Shown one piece after another: positions 25,095 through 31,437 of a stretch of 35,196 nt of DNA. The notes beneath the pieces are model-generated. The model was not told the origin of the DNA. It ran no database searches and worked only from the letters and a program-made list of their open reading frames with translations. A program made the position numbers and the translations under genes. The stretch is from Streptomyces rochei. Its GTDB lineage: Bacteria; Actinomycetota; Actinomycetes; Streptomycetales; Streptomycetaceae. The DNA lies in the NCBI GenBank assembly GCA_002155895.1, contig MUMD01000118.1, positions 1 to 35,196 on the forward strand, in the 5' to 3' direction. The number at the start of each line of letters is the position of its first letter. Positions within the stretch are counted from its first letter, which is position 1.

Positions 25095-26497
25095 CGTGCC
25101 GACTCCTTCTTCTCGTTCAGGACCGAGCGGGTGGCGAGTACGTGCTTGCACGGTCCGCGACCACCCCGGTACTTCGCCCACCACGGGCAGGTGCAGCTCA
25201 TCCGCTCGCCGTCCTCGATGCGGACCGGATAGGCGTGCTCGTCCTTTCCCACCCACGCCAGCGCGCCGTCGACGCGGACCAGGCCCTGGGAGACCAGGGC
25301 CTTCGCCCCGCGCAGCCGCGGGTTGCGGGCCTCGGCGGCGCCCGCGATGTAGGGCAGGTGCCGGTGGTAGTACGCCTCTTCCGCGAGGTCGTAGCCGATC
25401 TGCCCCGATGTCCCCAGCACCGTCAGGACCGCGCGGACGCGTTCCGGCTCCAGACCGGACTGCGCGGACAGGTCGGCCACGTCGATCGTCGGCTCCCAGG
25501 CCAGCAGCTCGGCCACCCGGTCCGTGTCCCGCTCCGCCGGCCCGTCGGCGAGGTCGTCGAGTACGCCGCCCTCGCCGGAGAAGCCGCGTGAGGCGTGTGG
25601 GGAGAGCAGGAGCGTCAGACGCATGCCGGGCAGCGTGGCCTCCCACGCGACGGGCGCGGTCCGGTCCTGGTGGGCCCGGCCCTGCTCGTCATGGCTCCGC
25701 CCGGGCCGCGGGGCGTAGACCCGGACCGTCGACGCGTGTCGCAGTACATGCTGGAGGCTCAGCAGTCGCTCGCAGCCGGGCAGGCACACGGCACCGGGCG
25801 CGGGCCTGGTCGACGGGCGCAGGGTGCGGCCCGAGGGAACCACCCAGCGTGTCGTGTGCGCGCCGGACCGCTGGGTCGGCCGCGGCAGCGACCGCAGGAG
25901 GGCGGCCGCCTCCGCGGCGGGTATCTCGGCCCTCGGGACGAGGCCCGCCGCGATCACCTGGGCCTCCGCGAAGCCGCGCAGCCAGCGCTCCGGCAAGGGG
26001 ACCTTCTTCTCCACGAACCGGCCGTCGAAGGTGGTGGCCTCCAGCCCCTCCGGCCCCACCCGCAGGTGCAGCGGGTCCAGGCCACCGATCCTGGCGAGGG
26101 CCAGGCGCAGCGGTGTGTTGATGTCGACGTTGGTGGTGCCGTGGCCGACGTCGTCACCGTCGAGGCCGGGGGCGAGGACGTCGAGGCGCGCGTGGACACC
26201 GCAGCAGGCGGAGAAGGACTCCAGGCGCAACCGGTCGCCGCCGGCCGTGATGACCGGGTCCAGGAAGGCCGACGGTCGCGGCCGGTAGTAGCGGCCGGCG
26301 GCTACGTCGGCGACCGCGAGCAGTGCCGTCGCGGCGGCGGCCGGTGCCGTCAGGAACCCGTCGAAGAACCGGGGGTTGGCCGCCTCGCCGTCCGGCGTGG
26401 CACCCCCCGAGGTCTCCAGGGCGAGGGAGCGGCCGGCCGGGGTCTCACGCACGGCGGACGCGTGCACGTAGGCATAAGCCTGGGTCGTTGAACTCAC
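25091..26497 (-). CDS. SWIM zinc-finger protein
   Basis: A 468-residue protein ending in a SWIM zinc finger, the CxC...CxH motif in MSCTCPWWAKYRG then GPCKHVLAT (about residues 434-458). SWIM fingers bind DNA or protein. The rest is mixed alpha/beta with no enzyme motif. SWIM genes coupled to large helical-repeat proteins recall the bacterial yeh-type MoxR/VWA/SWIM neighbourhoods, but neither MoxR ATPase nor VWA gene is present here. On the minus strand a -10-like TAGTCT (26504-26509) ends 6 bases before the GTG and no ribosome site is seen, which suggests a leaderless mRNA. Confidence 0.88.
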   Translation of the reverse strand: MSSTTQAYAYVHASAVRETPAGRSLALETSGGATPDGEAANPRFFDGFLTAPAAAATALLAVADVAAGRYYRPRPSAFLDPVITAGGDRLRLESFSACCGVHARLDVLAPGLDGDDVGHGTTNVDINTPLRLALARIGGLDPLHLRVGPEGLEATTFDGRFVEKKVPLPERWLRGFAEAQVIAAGLVPRAEIPAAEAAALLRSLPRPTQRSGAHTTRWVVPSGRTLRPSTRPAPGAVCLPGCERLLSLQHVLRHASTVRVYAPRPGRSHDEQGRAHQDRTAPVAWEATLPGMRLTLLLSPHASRGFSGEGGVLDDLADGPAERDTDRVAELLAWEPTIDVADLSAQSGLEPERVRAVLTVLGTSGQIGYDLAEEAYYHRHLPYIAGAAEARNPRLRGAKALVSQGLVRVDGALAWVGKDEHAYPVRIEDGERMSCTCPWWAKYRGGRGPCKHVLATRSVLNEKKESAR

Positions 26498-26706
26498 GTG
26501 CGAAGACTAGGGGTTGACGCTGACATCGCCCGCCGGGACACCGTCTGCGCTTCACCGAAGGTGCTCCGTCCTCGCAGGCGGATGGATACTGGTCATGAGC
26601 GTCGTCGCCGCCGGTCGGGACTTCGGTTGTGGGGTCGGTCGGAATTCGGCCGTGGGGCCGGTCGGCGAGTCGCGTGATCCTCGCGGTTCGGAGAGGGGAG
26701 CCGTTC

Positions 26707-27315
26707 ATGAGTACGGCGGAGGACCTGTTCATCACCGTCATGGACGGGGAGCGTCCCGTGGGGCGGGGCGACCTGTCCCTCGCTCTCGCCGGGGCCGAGT
26801 TGATCGATCTCATCGGTGCGGGATCGGTCACCGTGTGTGACGGTCGTATCGTGCCGGGCGGACCTGTGACGCTGGGCGACGGGCTCACGGGCGAGGCCGC
26901 GGCGGCGCTCACCCGGCAAGCACCCTATGAGTGGATCGAGGACTGGTTGTGGCGTCGGGGCAACGGCCTGTCGGACGCTTACCAGGCTGCCCTGGAGGCG
27001 AGTGGTGAGCTGCGACCTCGAGGCAGCGGTCGGTCGCCCTTCGGCGGCAGTCGACTGGAACCCGCCGATACCCCGGCGAGCCGCCGCGCGCGAGACCGCT
27101 GGAGCGAGAGGGACCCCGTTCTCGTCGCCCTCGCCACGGTCGTGGGGGTGGAGGACGAACCAGACGACCGCGACGAGGACGCCCCCGGGCTCGATGACGA
27201 GGCGGTGACGACCGTGGTGGCCGCCGTGCACGACGCGGTGACGGAGCTGGAGGCCGTGCGCCAGAGGCGCACCATCGAGAACGCGGCCTTCGCCAACCTC
27301 TGGCGCGGTCCGTGA
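26707..27315 (+). CDS. GPP34 (GOLPH3/Vps74-like) protein
   Basis: A 202-residue member of the family that contains eukaryotic GOLPH3, a PI4P-binding Golgi protein; many are encoded in actinomycetes, where their job is not established. Typical features: TAEDLFITVMDGERPVGRG at the start, LSLALAGAELIDLI as the first long helix, and late helices with TTVVAAVHDAVTELEAVRQRRT. GGGGAG lies about 8 bases before ATG 26707. It is divergent from the SWIM operon and closed by the hairpin at 27441-27475. No signal peptide or membrane segment is present. Confidence 0.88.
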   Translation: MSTAEDLFITVMDGERPVGRGDLSLALAGAELIDLIGAGSVTVCDGRIVPGGPVTLGDGLTGEAAAALTRQAPYEWIEDWLWRRGNGLSDAYQAALEASGELRPRGSGRSPFGGSRLEPADTPASRRARDRWSERDPVLVALATVVGVEDEPDDRDEDAPGLDDEAVTTVVAAVHDAVTELEAVRQRRTIENAAFANLWRGP

Positions 27316-27440
27316 GCCGCACCGGCAGCCACCCCACCGACCCGCGCGCATCAGCGGAGCGCGCCGCGTGGATCTCCTCGGCCGGCGCCGGCTCACCGGA
27401 GCCCTCACGGCTACTCATCCGCACAGTGTCCTTCGCCATC

Positions 27441-27475
27441 GCCCGCAGTGCGTCCGGGTACCCGGGCCTGCGGGC
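27441..27475. terminator. nested hairpin between convergent genes
   Basis: Outer arms GCCCGCA (27441-27447) and TGCGGGC (27469-27475) enclose the perfect palindrome CCGGGTACCCGG (27454-27465). It lies 12 bases past the end of the leftward AraC gene and 126 bases past the GPP34 gene, and can stop transcription from either side. Confidence 0.55.
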
Positions 27476-27486
27476 CGCTGAGTGCC

Positions 27487-28392
27487 TCAGGCCGCGCTCC
27501 TCGCCGCGTAGGCGGTCGGTGGGACGCCCACGGTGGTGGTGAAGTCACGGACCAGGTGGGCCTGGTCGGCATAGCCCAGCTCCGCGGCGACCCTCGCCCA
27601 GTCGGCCGCTCCGTCCGCCGCGGCTCGTTCCAGGGCGTCGAGTACCCGGTAGCGCAGCACGACCCATTTGGGACTGACCCCGACGTACGCCGCGAAGAGC
27701 CGCTGGAGTGCGCGGACCGAGAGCCCGCCCAGCTCCGCGAGACGGGCGGTGCGGCACACCGTGCGGTCGTGGCATGCCAGCTCGGCCAGCTTCACGGCGA
27801 GGGCGGCCTGCGGGTCGGGGCGCGGAGTCAGGGAGAGCAGCCAGGCGTCGACCGCGGCGGCGCGGTGGACGTCGTCGCCCTCCTCGCCGAGGAAGGCAAG
27901 CGCCTCGGTGAGCGCCGACCCGGCGCCGGTGACCTCCTCCGCCGGAAGCCGGCGCCCGGTCCATTCCGCGACGGGCACCGTGGGCGCGAACGGCCGGAAG
28001 CCACCCGGCCGGAACTGCACCCCGGCCACCCGTCCCGTACCCTCCAGTCGCTCGGTGTGTACCCGCAGCCCGACCCCGGACACCTCGCACCGGGACCGAC
28101 CGCCGCGCCACTGCAGGACGGCGTTGACCGCGGGATGCGGCAGCACCCGCGCCTCGTACGGGGCCGGCAGGTCCCAGTCGATCAGCCAGTAGTGCTCGAC
28201 GTACGGCCGAAGCGCGGGCGCCGGTGGCAGACGCCGGAAGGAGATGTGGCGCAGCAGCGCCGACGGTTCGAGGATGCCGCGGGTGTCACCACGGGGCGCG
28301 GTGCCGGAGGAGAGGCCGGGGCCGCCGGGGACAGGGGTGCGGGCGGCGTCGTCACCGGGCTGGCCCGGGCGGAGGGCGGCTGGGGGACTCAC
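27487..28392 (-). CDS. AraC-family regulator with DUF6597-type sensor domain
   Basis: A 301-residue regulator. The N-terminal half (about residues 45-185) contains FRRLPPAPALRPYVEHYWLIDWDLP and VLPHPAVNAVLQW, the signature of the DUF6597 cupin-like sensor. The C-terminal part has the paired AraC helix-turn-helices: LAELGGLSVRALQRLFAAYVG and WARVAAELGYADQAHLVRDF, ending VGVPPTAY. GTG 28392 is preferred because TAAGAT, a -10-type hexamer, ends 7 bases before it, giving a leaderless transcript. ATG 28416 is the alternative start. It is divergent from the DinB/mycothiol-type gene at 28476, and a perfect palindrome lies in its promoter, suggesting autoregulation and control of that gene. Confidence 0.88.
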   Translation of the reverse strand: MSPPAALRPGQPGDDAARTPVPGGPGLSSGTAPRGDTRGILEPSALLRHISFRRLPPAPALRPYVEHYWLIDWDLPAPYEARVLPHPAVNAVLQWRGGRSRCEVSGVGLRVHTERLEGTGRVAGVQFRPGGFRPFAPTVPVAEWTGRRLPAEEVTGAGSALTEALAFLGEEGDDVHRAAAVDAWLLSLTPRPDPQAALAVKLAELACHDRTVCRTARLAELGGLSVRALQRLFAAYVGVSPKWVVLRYRVLDALERAAADGAADWARVAAELGYADQAHLVRDFTTTVGVPPTAYAARSAA

Positions 28393-28399
28393 GGGGCCG

Positions 28400-28423
28400 A
28401 TCTTAGGACCGGGCATCCCGGTC
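28400..28423 (-). promoter_or_regulatory. AraC gene promoter with perfect palindrome
   Basis: TAAGAT (minus strand, 28400-28405) is a -10 placed for a leaderless GTG start at 28392. The perfect repeat GACCGGGcatCCCGGTC (28407-28423) occupies the spacer to the expected -35 and also lies 53 bases before the divergent ATG at 28476. It is the obvious candidate operator for this pair. Confidence 0.55.
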
Positions 28424-28462
28424 GATGTCGCGTTTCTTCAATACGACGCGCCGCCCCGTTCC

Positions 28463-28468
28463 TAGCCT
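28463..28468 (+). promoter_or_regulatory. -10 of a leaderless promoter
   Basis: TAGCCT fits TANNNT and ends 7 bases before ATG 28476, with no ribosome site between, so transcription should start at or next to the A of the start codon. The -35 region is not recognisable. Confidence 0.45.
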
Positions 28469-28475
28469 CGAAGAC

Positions 28476-29072
28476 ATGACCACCACCTCACCTACCGCCG
28501 CTCACGTCCCCGTCGCCGTCCTTCTCGACGCCGCCGCCCGCCAGGCCGTACCCGTGGTGCGCGGCATCGAGGACGACACGCTCACCGCGCCCACCCCGTG
28601 CGCCGACTACGACGTGCGGGCGCTGGTGGACCATCTGCACCACGTCGTCGTCCAGTTCCAGGAACTCGCCGCGAAGAGGGCGGCCGACTTCTCCACCACC
28701 CCGTCCGTCGTGCGTCCGGACACCGACTGGCGCGCCGCGTTCGCCCGGGAGGCCGATGCGCTGGTCGCGGCCTGGGCGGCACCCGGCGCGGAGGAGGGCA
28801 CCACCGGGCAGATGGAGATGCCCGCCCGGACCGTCGCCCACATGGCGCTGCTCGACCTGACCGTCCATGCCTGGGACCTCGCCGTGGCCACCGGTCAGTC
28901 CTACGAGGCGGACCCCTCGGTCCTCACCGAACTGGTCGGCGCGGTGGAGGCGATGGCCCCGCAGGCCCGGGAGTACGGCGTCTTCGGACCCGAGGTGCCG
29001 ACGCCCGGGCACGCGACGGAACTGGAGCGGGTGCTCGCCCTGACGGGCCGGGACCCCCGGTGGAGGGCCTGA
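28476..29072 (+). CDS. TIGR03086-type metal-binding (DinB/mycothiol-isomerase fold) protein
   Basis: A 198-residue four-helix-bundle protein. PTPCADYDVRALVDHLHHVV near the start and HMALLDLTVHAWDLAVATGQ in the middle are the TIGR03086 motifs; the histidines in DHLHH and VHAWD are candidate ligands of the single metal seen in the DinB/maleylpyruvate-isomerase fold. Relatives are mycothiol- or bacillithiol-dependent transferases, so a thiol-dependent detoxification role is plausible but unproven. The start is chosen at ATG 28476 behind a -10-like TAGCCT. It is divergent from the AraC gene, its probable regulator. Confidence 0.85.
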   Translation: MTTTSPTAAHVPVAVLLDAAARQAVPVVRGIEDDTLTAPTPCADYDVRALVDHLHHVVVQFQELAAKRAADFSTTPSVVRPDTDWRAAFAREADALVAAWAAPGAEEGTTGQMEMPARTVAHMALLDLTVHAWDLAVATGQSYEADPSVLTELVGAVEAMAPQAREYGVFGPEVPTPGHATELERVLALTGRDPRWRA

Positions 29073-29159
29073 GTACCGGGACCCGGGCGGACCGGCTCCC
29101 ATGTGCTGGGGGCCGGCCGCCGCGCCCGGGACGGAAGGTGCTGGTCAGCATGTCTCGCT

Positions 29160-29260
29160 GACGGCAGAACGGGGTCCGTGCCGACGACGGCAGAACGGGG
29201 CCCGTGCCGAGACGGCAGAACGGGGCCCGTGCCGAGACGGCAGAACGGGGCCCGTGCCGG
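29160..29260. repeat. four tandem copies of a 25-bp hairpin-forming unit
   Basis: Units at 29160-29185 (26 bases, one substitution), 29186-29210, 29211-29235 and 29236-29260 begin GACGGCAGAACGGGG and end CCCGTGCCG; a degenerate fifth start follows at 29261. Each unit contains the inverted repeat ACGGG-G-CCCGT and the flanking CGGCA/TGCCG can lengthen the stem. The array lies between converging genes (ends at 29072 and 29284), so it may act as a serial bidirectional terminator. No spacers, hence not CRISPR. Confidence 0.9.
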
Positions 29261-29283
29261 CCACGGCAGTGCGAGGGCCGTAC

Positions 29284-29898
29284 CTACTCGCTCAGCCCCA
29301 CGACGCCCCAGCCTCTGCGCGCCGCTTCGGTCAGGACACGGCCCCAGTCCTCCAGCAGGGTCCGGAAGGCCGGAAAGTCGCCGACCCATCCACCCGGAGC
29401 GGAGGCGTACGCGGCGAAGGGCTCACGTACCGTGCCGAGGTCGGCCCGCGCCCGCTCCCATACGGAGGCCAGCGCCCGGACGCTGTCCGGTGACCGCGCG
29501 AGCAGCACTCCGTAGGTCCGGGGACCGTCACCGGCGAGTGCGGATTCCACGTGCCGCGCCGCGCCGTCCGGACCGTCCCAGACGAGCCCGCTCAGCAAGG
29601 CGTCCACATCGTTGCGCAGCGCCGCCCCGACGTGGCCGCGCACGGACTCCCACCGCTGTCCGGCCCAGAAGTGCGGCTTGAACGAACCGCAGGTGTCCCG
29701 AAACTCGTACACCGCGAAGACGGCAGCGCCGGGCCCCTGCGGCCGACACCAGTCGCCTTCGACCGCCGGGGCATCGTGGTCCCACAGACCCGTCTCGTCG
29801 TCGTACCAGGCGGCCCTCAACCGCGGCAACCGCTCCCGGGGCGGGAACTGCTCCAGCCACGCGCAGTCGGTGATCAGCACCGTGATGTCCAACCCCAT
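29284..29898 (-). CDS. conserved-looking protein of unknown function
   Basis: A 204-residue soluble protein beginning MGLDITVLITDCAWLEQFP, rich in Trp (for example WYDDETGLWDHD and WVGDFPAFRTLLEDWGRVL). The segment AVYEFRDTCGSFKPHFWAGQRW is its most distinctive part. I do not recognise a family or catalytic motif and find no signal peptide. TACGCT on the minus strand ends 7 bases before ATG 29898 with no ribosome site, again consistent with a leaderless transcript. Regular codon use supports a real gene. Its downstream side faces the tandem repeat array. Confidence 0.75.
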   Translation of the reverse strand: MGLDITVLITDCAWLEQFPPRERLPRLRAAWYDDETGLWDHDAPAVEGDWCRPQGPGAAVFAVYEFRDTCGSFKPHFWAGQRWESVRGHVGAALRNDVDALLSGLVWDGPDGAARHVESALAGDGPRTYGVLLARSPDSVRALASVWERARADLGTVREPFAAYASAPGGWVGDFPAFRTLLEDWGRVLTEAARRGWGVVGLSE

Positions 29899-29947
29899 GG
29901 CCGCGAGCGTACCGACCGGTCGGCGACACCCCGGATGTGAGGCCCGG

Positions 29948-30030
29948 TCAGGCTTCGGTCCGCTTCTGCAGGCGGCTGCCGCGCGGAAGGGTGACGGACA
30001 TGATGTCGCTGGGGCCGTCCAGGGCGATGC
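29948..30030 (-). pseudogene. possible C-terminal gene fragment, unidentified
   Basis: On the minus strand a short open stretch reads IALDGPSDIMSVTLPRGS then RLQKRTEA and a stop. It has no start or upstream continuation. The codon bias looks coding, but I cannot name a family; it may be a relic like its neighbour. Confidence 0.3.
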
Positions 30031-30045
30031 GGCGCCATCGTACTC

Positions 30046-30201
30046 GGCGCCGACCCCGGAAGCTTCCCCGCCCTGGCCCACTTCGCCCGAGACGTCAGCC
30101 CTCTCGGTGCGGATCGGCAGACGGCGTTCGAAGAGATCCTCGCGGCCCAACTCGCCCACATCGAGGCCAGGGTTCCTCGGAGCGGGTCGACCGGCTCCTG
30201 A
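30046..30201 (+). pseudogene. C-terminal remnant of a TetR-family regulator
   Basis: The plus strand reads GADPGSFPALAHFARDV then SPLGADRQTAFEEILAAQLA and ends HIEARV...TGS before TGA 30199-30201. The pattern 'F..DV.PL..DRQ..F...L...L..IEARV' is the usual tail of TetR ligand domains. In frame, a stop at 30001-30003 closes it off, and no HTH domain or start codon lies upstream. Only the last 50-60 residues survive. Confidence 0.55.
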
Positions 30202-30246
30202 CCGGTGCGAAGACCGGCCGGAGCACGGTCGCCTCCTCCGCACCGA

Positions 30247-31104
30247 TCACACGGAGAGGAAGGGCTCCGTCAGATGCGGCGTCGCCAGGTGCAGCGTGGT
30301 GGTGGGCCCGCGGCGGAGCATGCGTTCCCGCGCGTGCCCGGCCGCCTCGGAGTCGCACTCGTGCGCGTAGGGGAGCCCGGGGTGAAGCAGTTGGAGCGCG
30401 TGCACCAGAAGGTCGCCGGTGATCAGCACCAGTTCGCGTCCGTCGGCGACCAGCACACTCTGGTGCCCGGGTGTGTGACCGGGCGTGGCGACCGCGCGCC
30501 CGGTGCGCAGCGGCGTGTCCCCGTCCAGGAGGCGGAGCCGGCCGGCGGCCGTGAGCGGGTCGACGAGAGTCTCGCGAAGCTGTGGGTTGAGCATGTCGAG
30601 AGCGTCGAACTCGGCGCGCTGGAGCAGGTATTCGGCGTTCGGGAAGTAGGGGCGACGGGCGCCGGGCGAAGCCTCGTCGGGTGCCGCACCGCTCCCTGAC
30701 GGGACGGCCGCCTCGGTCACGACCGCCCACCCGACATGATCGGTGTGCAGATGAGTGAGAACCACGGTGTCGACCTCGGCCGGGTCGATGCCGGCAGCGG
30801 CGAGCGAGGCGGGAAGCGCGCCGGGTACCGGCGCCCACGAGGCGGCGGGGCCGTCCGCCGGACCGATCCCGGCGTCCACGACGGTGAGACCCTTGTCGCT
30901 GCGGATCGCGTAGGCACGGAACCGGAGCCACCAGCGGCCCTCGGCATCGACCGCGCCCGGATCGTAGCGGTCGGCCTCGGCCCACTGCGCGGCCGTGGCC
31001 TGGGGGAATGCCTCGGTCCGCGGGGAGAAGAAGGGCCCCTCGGCGTCGGCGAGGGCGATGATCTCGGCCGAGCCGATGTCGATGTGAGGAACGCTGAGAG
31101 ACAT
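30247..31104 (-). CDS. MBL-fold metallo-hydrolase
   Basis: A 285-residue metallo-beta-lactamase-fold hydrolase. The zinc motif THLHTDHVGW gives His118, His120, Asp122 and His123; ATPGHTPGHQ, ITGDLLVH and LATPHL supply the remaining conserved metal ligands. The layout resembles AttM/AidC-type lactonases and other small MBL hydrolases; whether it opens homoserine or gamma-butyrolactones cannot be told from sequence. No signal peptide, so cytoplasmic. AGGA lies about 9 bases before ATG 31104. It is divergent from the multicopper oxidase gene across 333 bases. Confidence 0.9.
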   Translation of the reverse strand: MSLSVPHIDIGSAEIIALADAEGPFFSPRTEAFPQATAAQWAEADRYDPGAVDAEGRWWLRFRAYAIRSDKGLTVVDAGIGPADGPAASWAPVPGALPASLAAAGIDPAEVDTVVLTHLHTDHVGWAVVTEAAVPSGSGAAPDEASPGARRPYFPNAEYLLQRAEFDALDMLNPQLRETLVDPLTAAGRLRLLDGDTPLRTGRAVATPGHTPGHQSVLVADGRELVLITGDLLVHALQLLHPGLPYAHECDSEAAGHARERMLRRGPTTTLHLATPHLTEPFLSV

Positions 31105-31117
31105 GGCCGTGATCCTG

Positions 31118-31204
31118 ACACGCCTTCCAGCCGGGCAGCGAGTCGCCCCTCACCGCATCAACACACGCCTTCCCCGGGGCAGAGAGTCGCCCCTCACCCC
31201 GTCA
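31118..31204. repeat. imperfect direct repeat of about 43 bp
   Basis: Copies at 31118-31160 and 31163-31204 share ACACGCCTTCC, then GAGTCGCCCCTCACC, then a CATCA or CGTCA end, with a few substitutions and one indel. They sit directly upstream of the MBL gene and could be binding sites or a simple duplication. Confidence 0.75.
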
Positions 31205-31437
31205 ACCCGGTCTCCGTGGGACCGTTGCCGCTGTCGAAGACGCGCGACCGATCGAGGGCGGCCGGTGGGCGTGTTGTGCGCGCACAGCCGCGCGTTTCTC
31301 GAGGCAGGCGCGCTCGGTTCCCGACGCCGCCTCGTCGGCTCGGGGGAGTCCCTGAGGTCCGTCTCCGGGACGAATGAGGGGTCGGCCAGGGGCTTGCCCC
31401 GATGACCGGCCTCCTGACCGGCCAAGATCCTTGGGAC
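31205..31437. other. upstream region of the multicopper oxidase gene
   Basis: No gene is supported. CTTGCCCCG near 31393 and CAAGAT near 31423 are weak promoter-like elements with poor spacing. I see no palindrome of the CsoR or CueR copper-operator type. Confidence 0.4.

Noticed and set aside
22368-25232. 954-codon plus-strand open frame
   Set aside because: Antisense to DUF6493 and the SWIM gene end; no ribosome site and low-complexity translation.
26909-27439. 176-codon minus-strand frame starting MAKDTVRMSS
   Set aside because: Start looks attractive but most of it is antisense to GPP34 and becomes Arg/Pro/Ser-rich; no ribosome site.
29160-29260. CRISPR array
   Set aside because: Units are directly adjacent without spacers and no cas gene is present.
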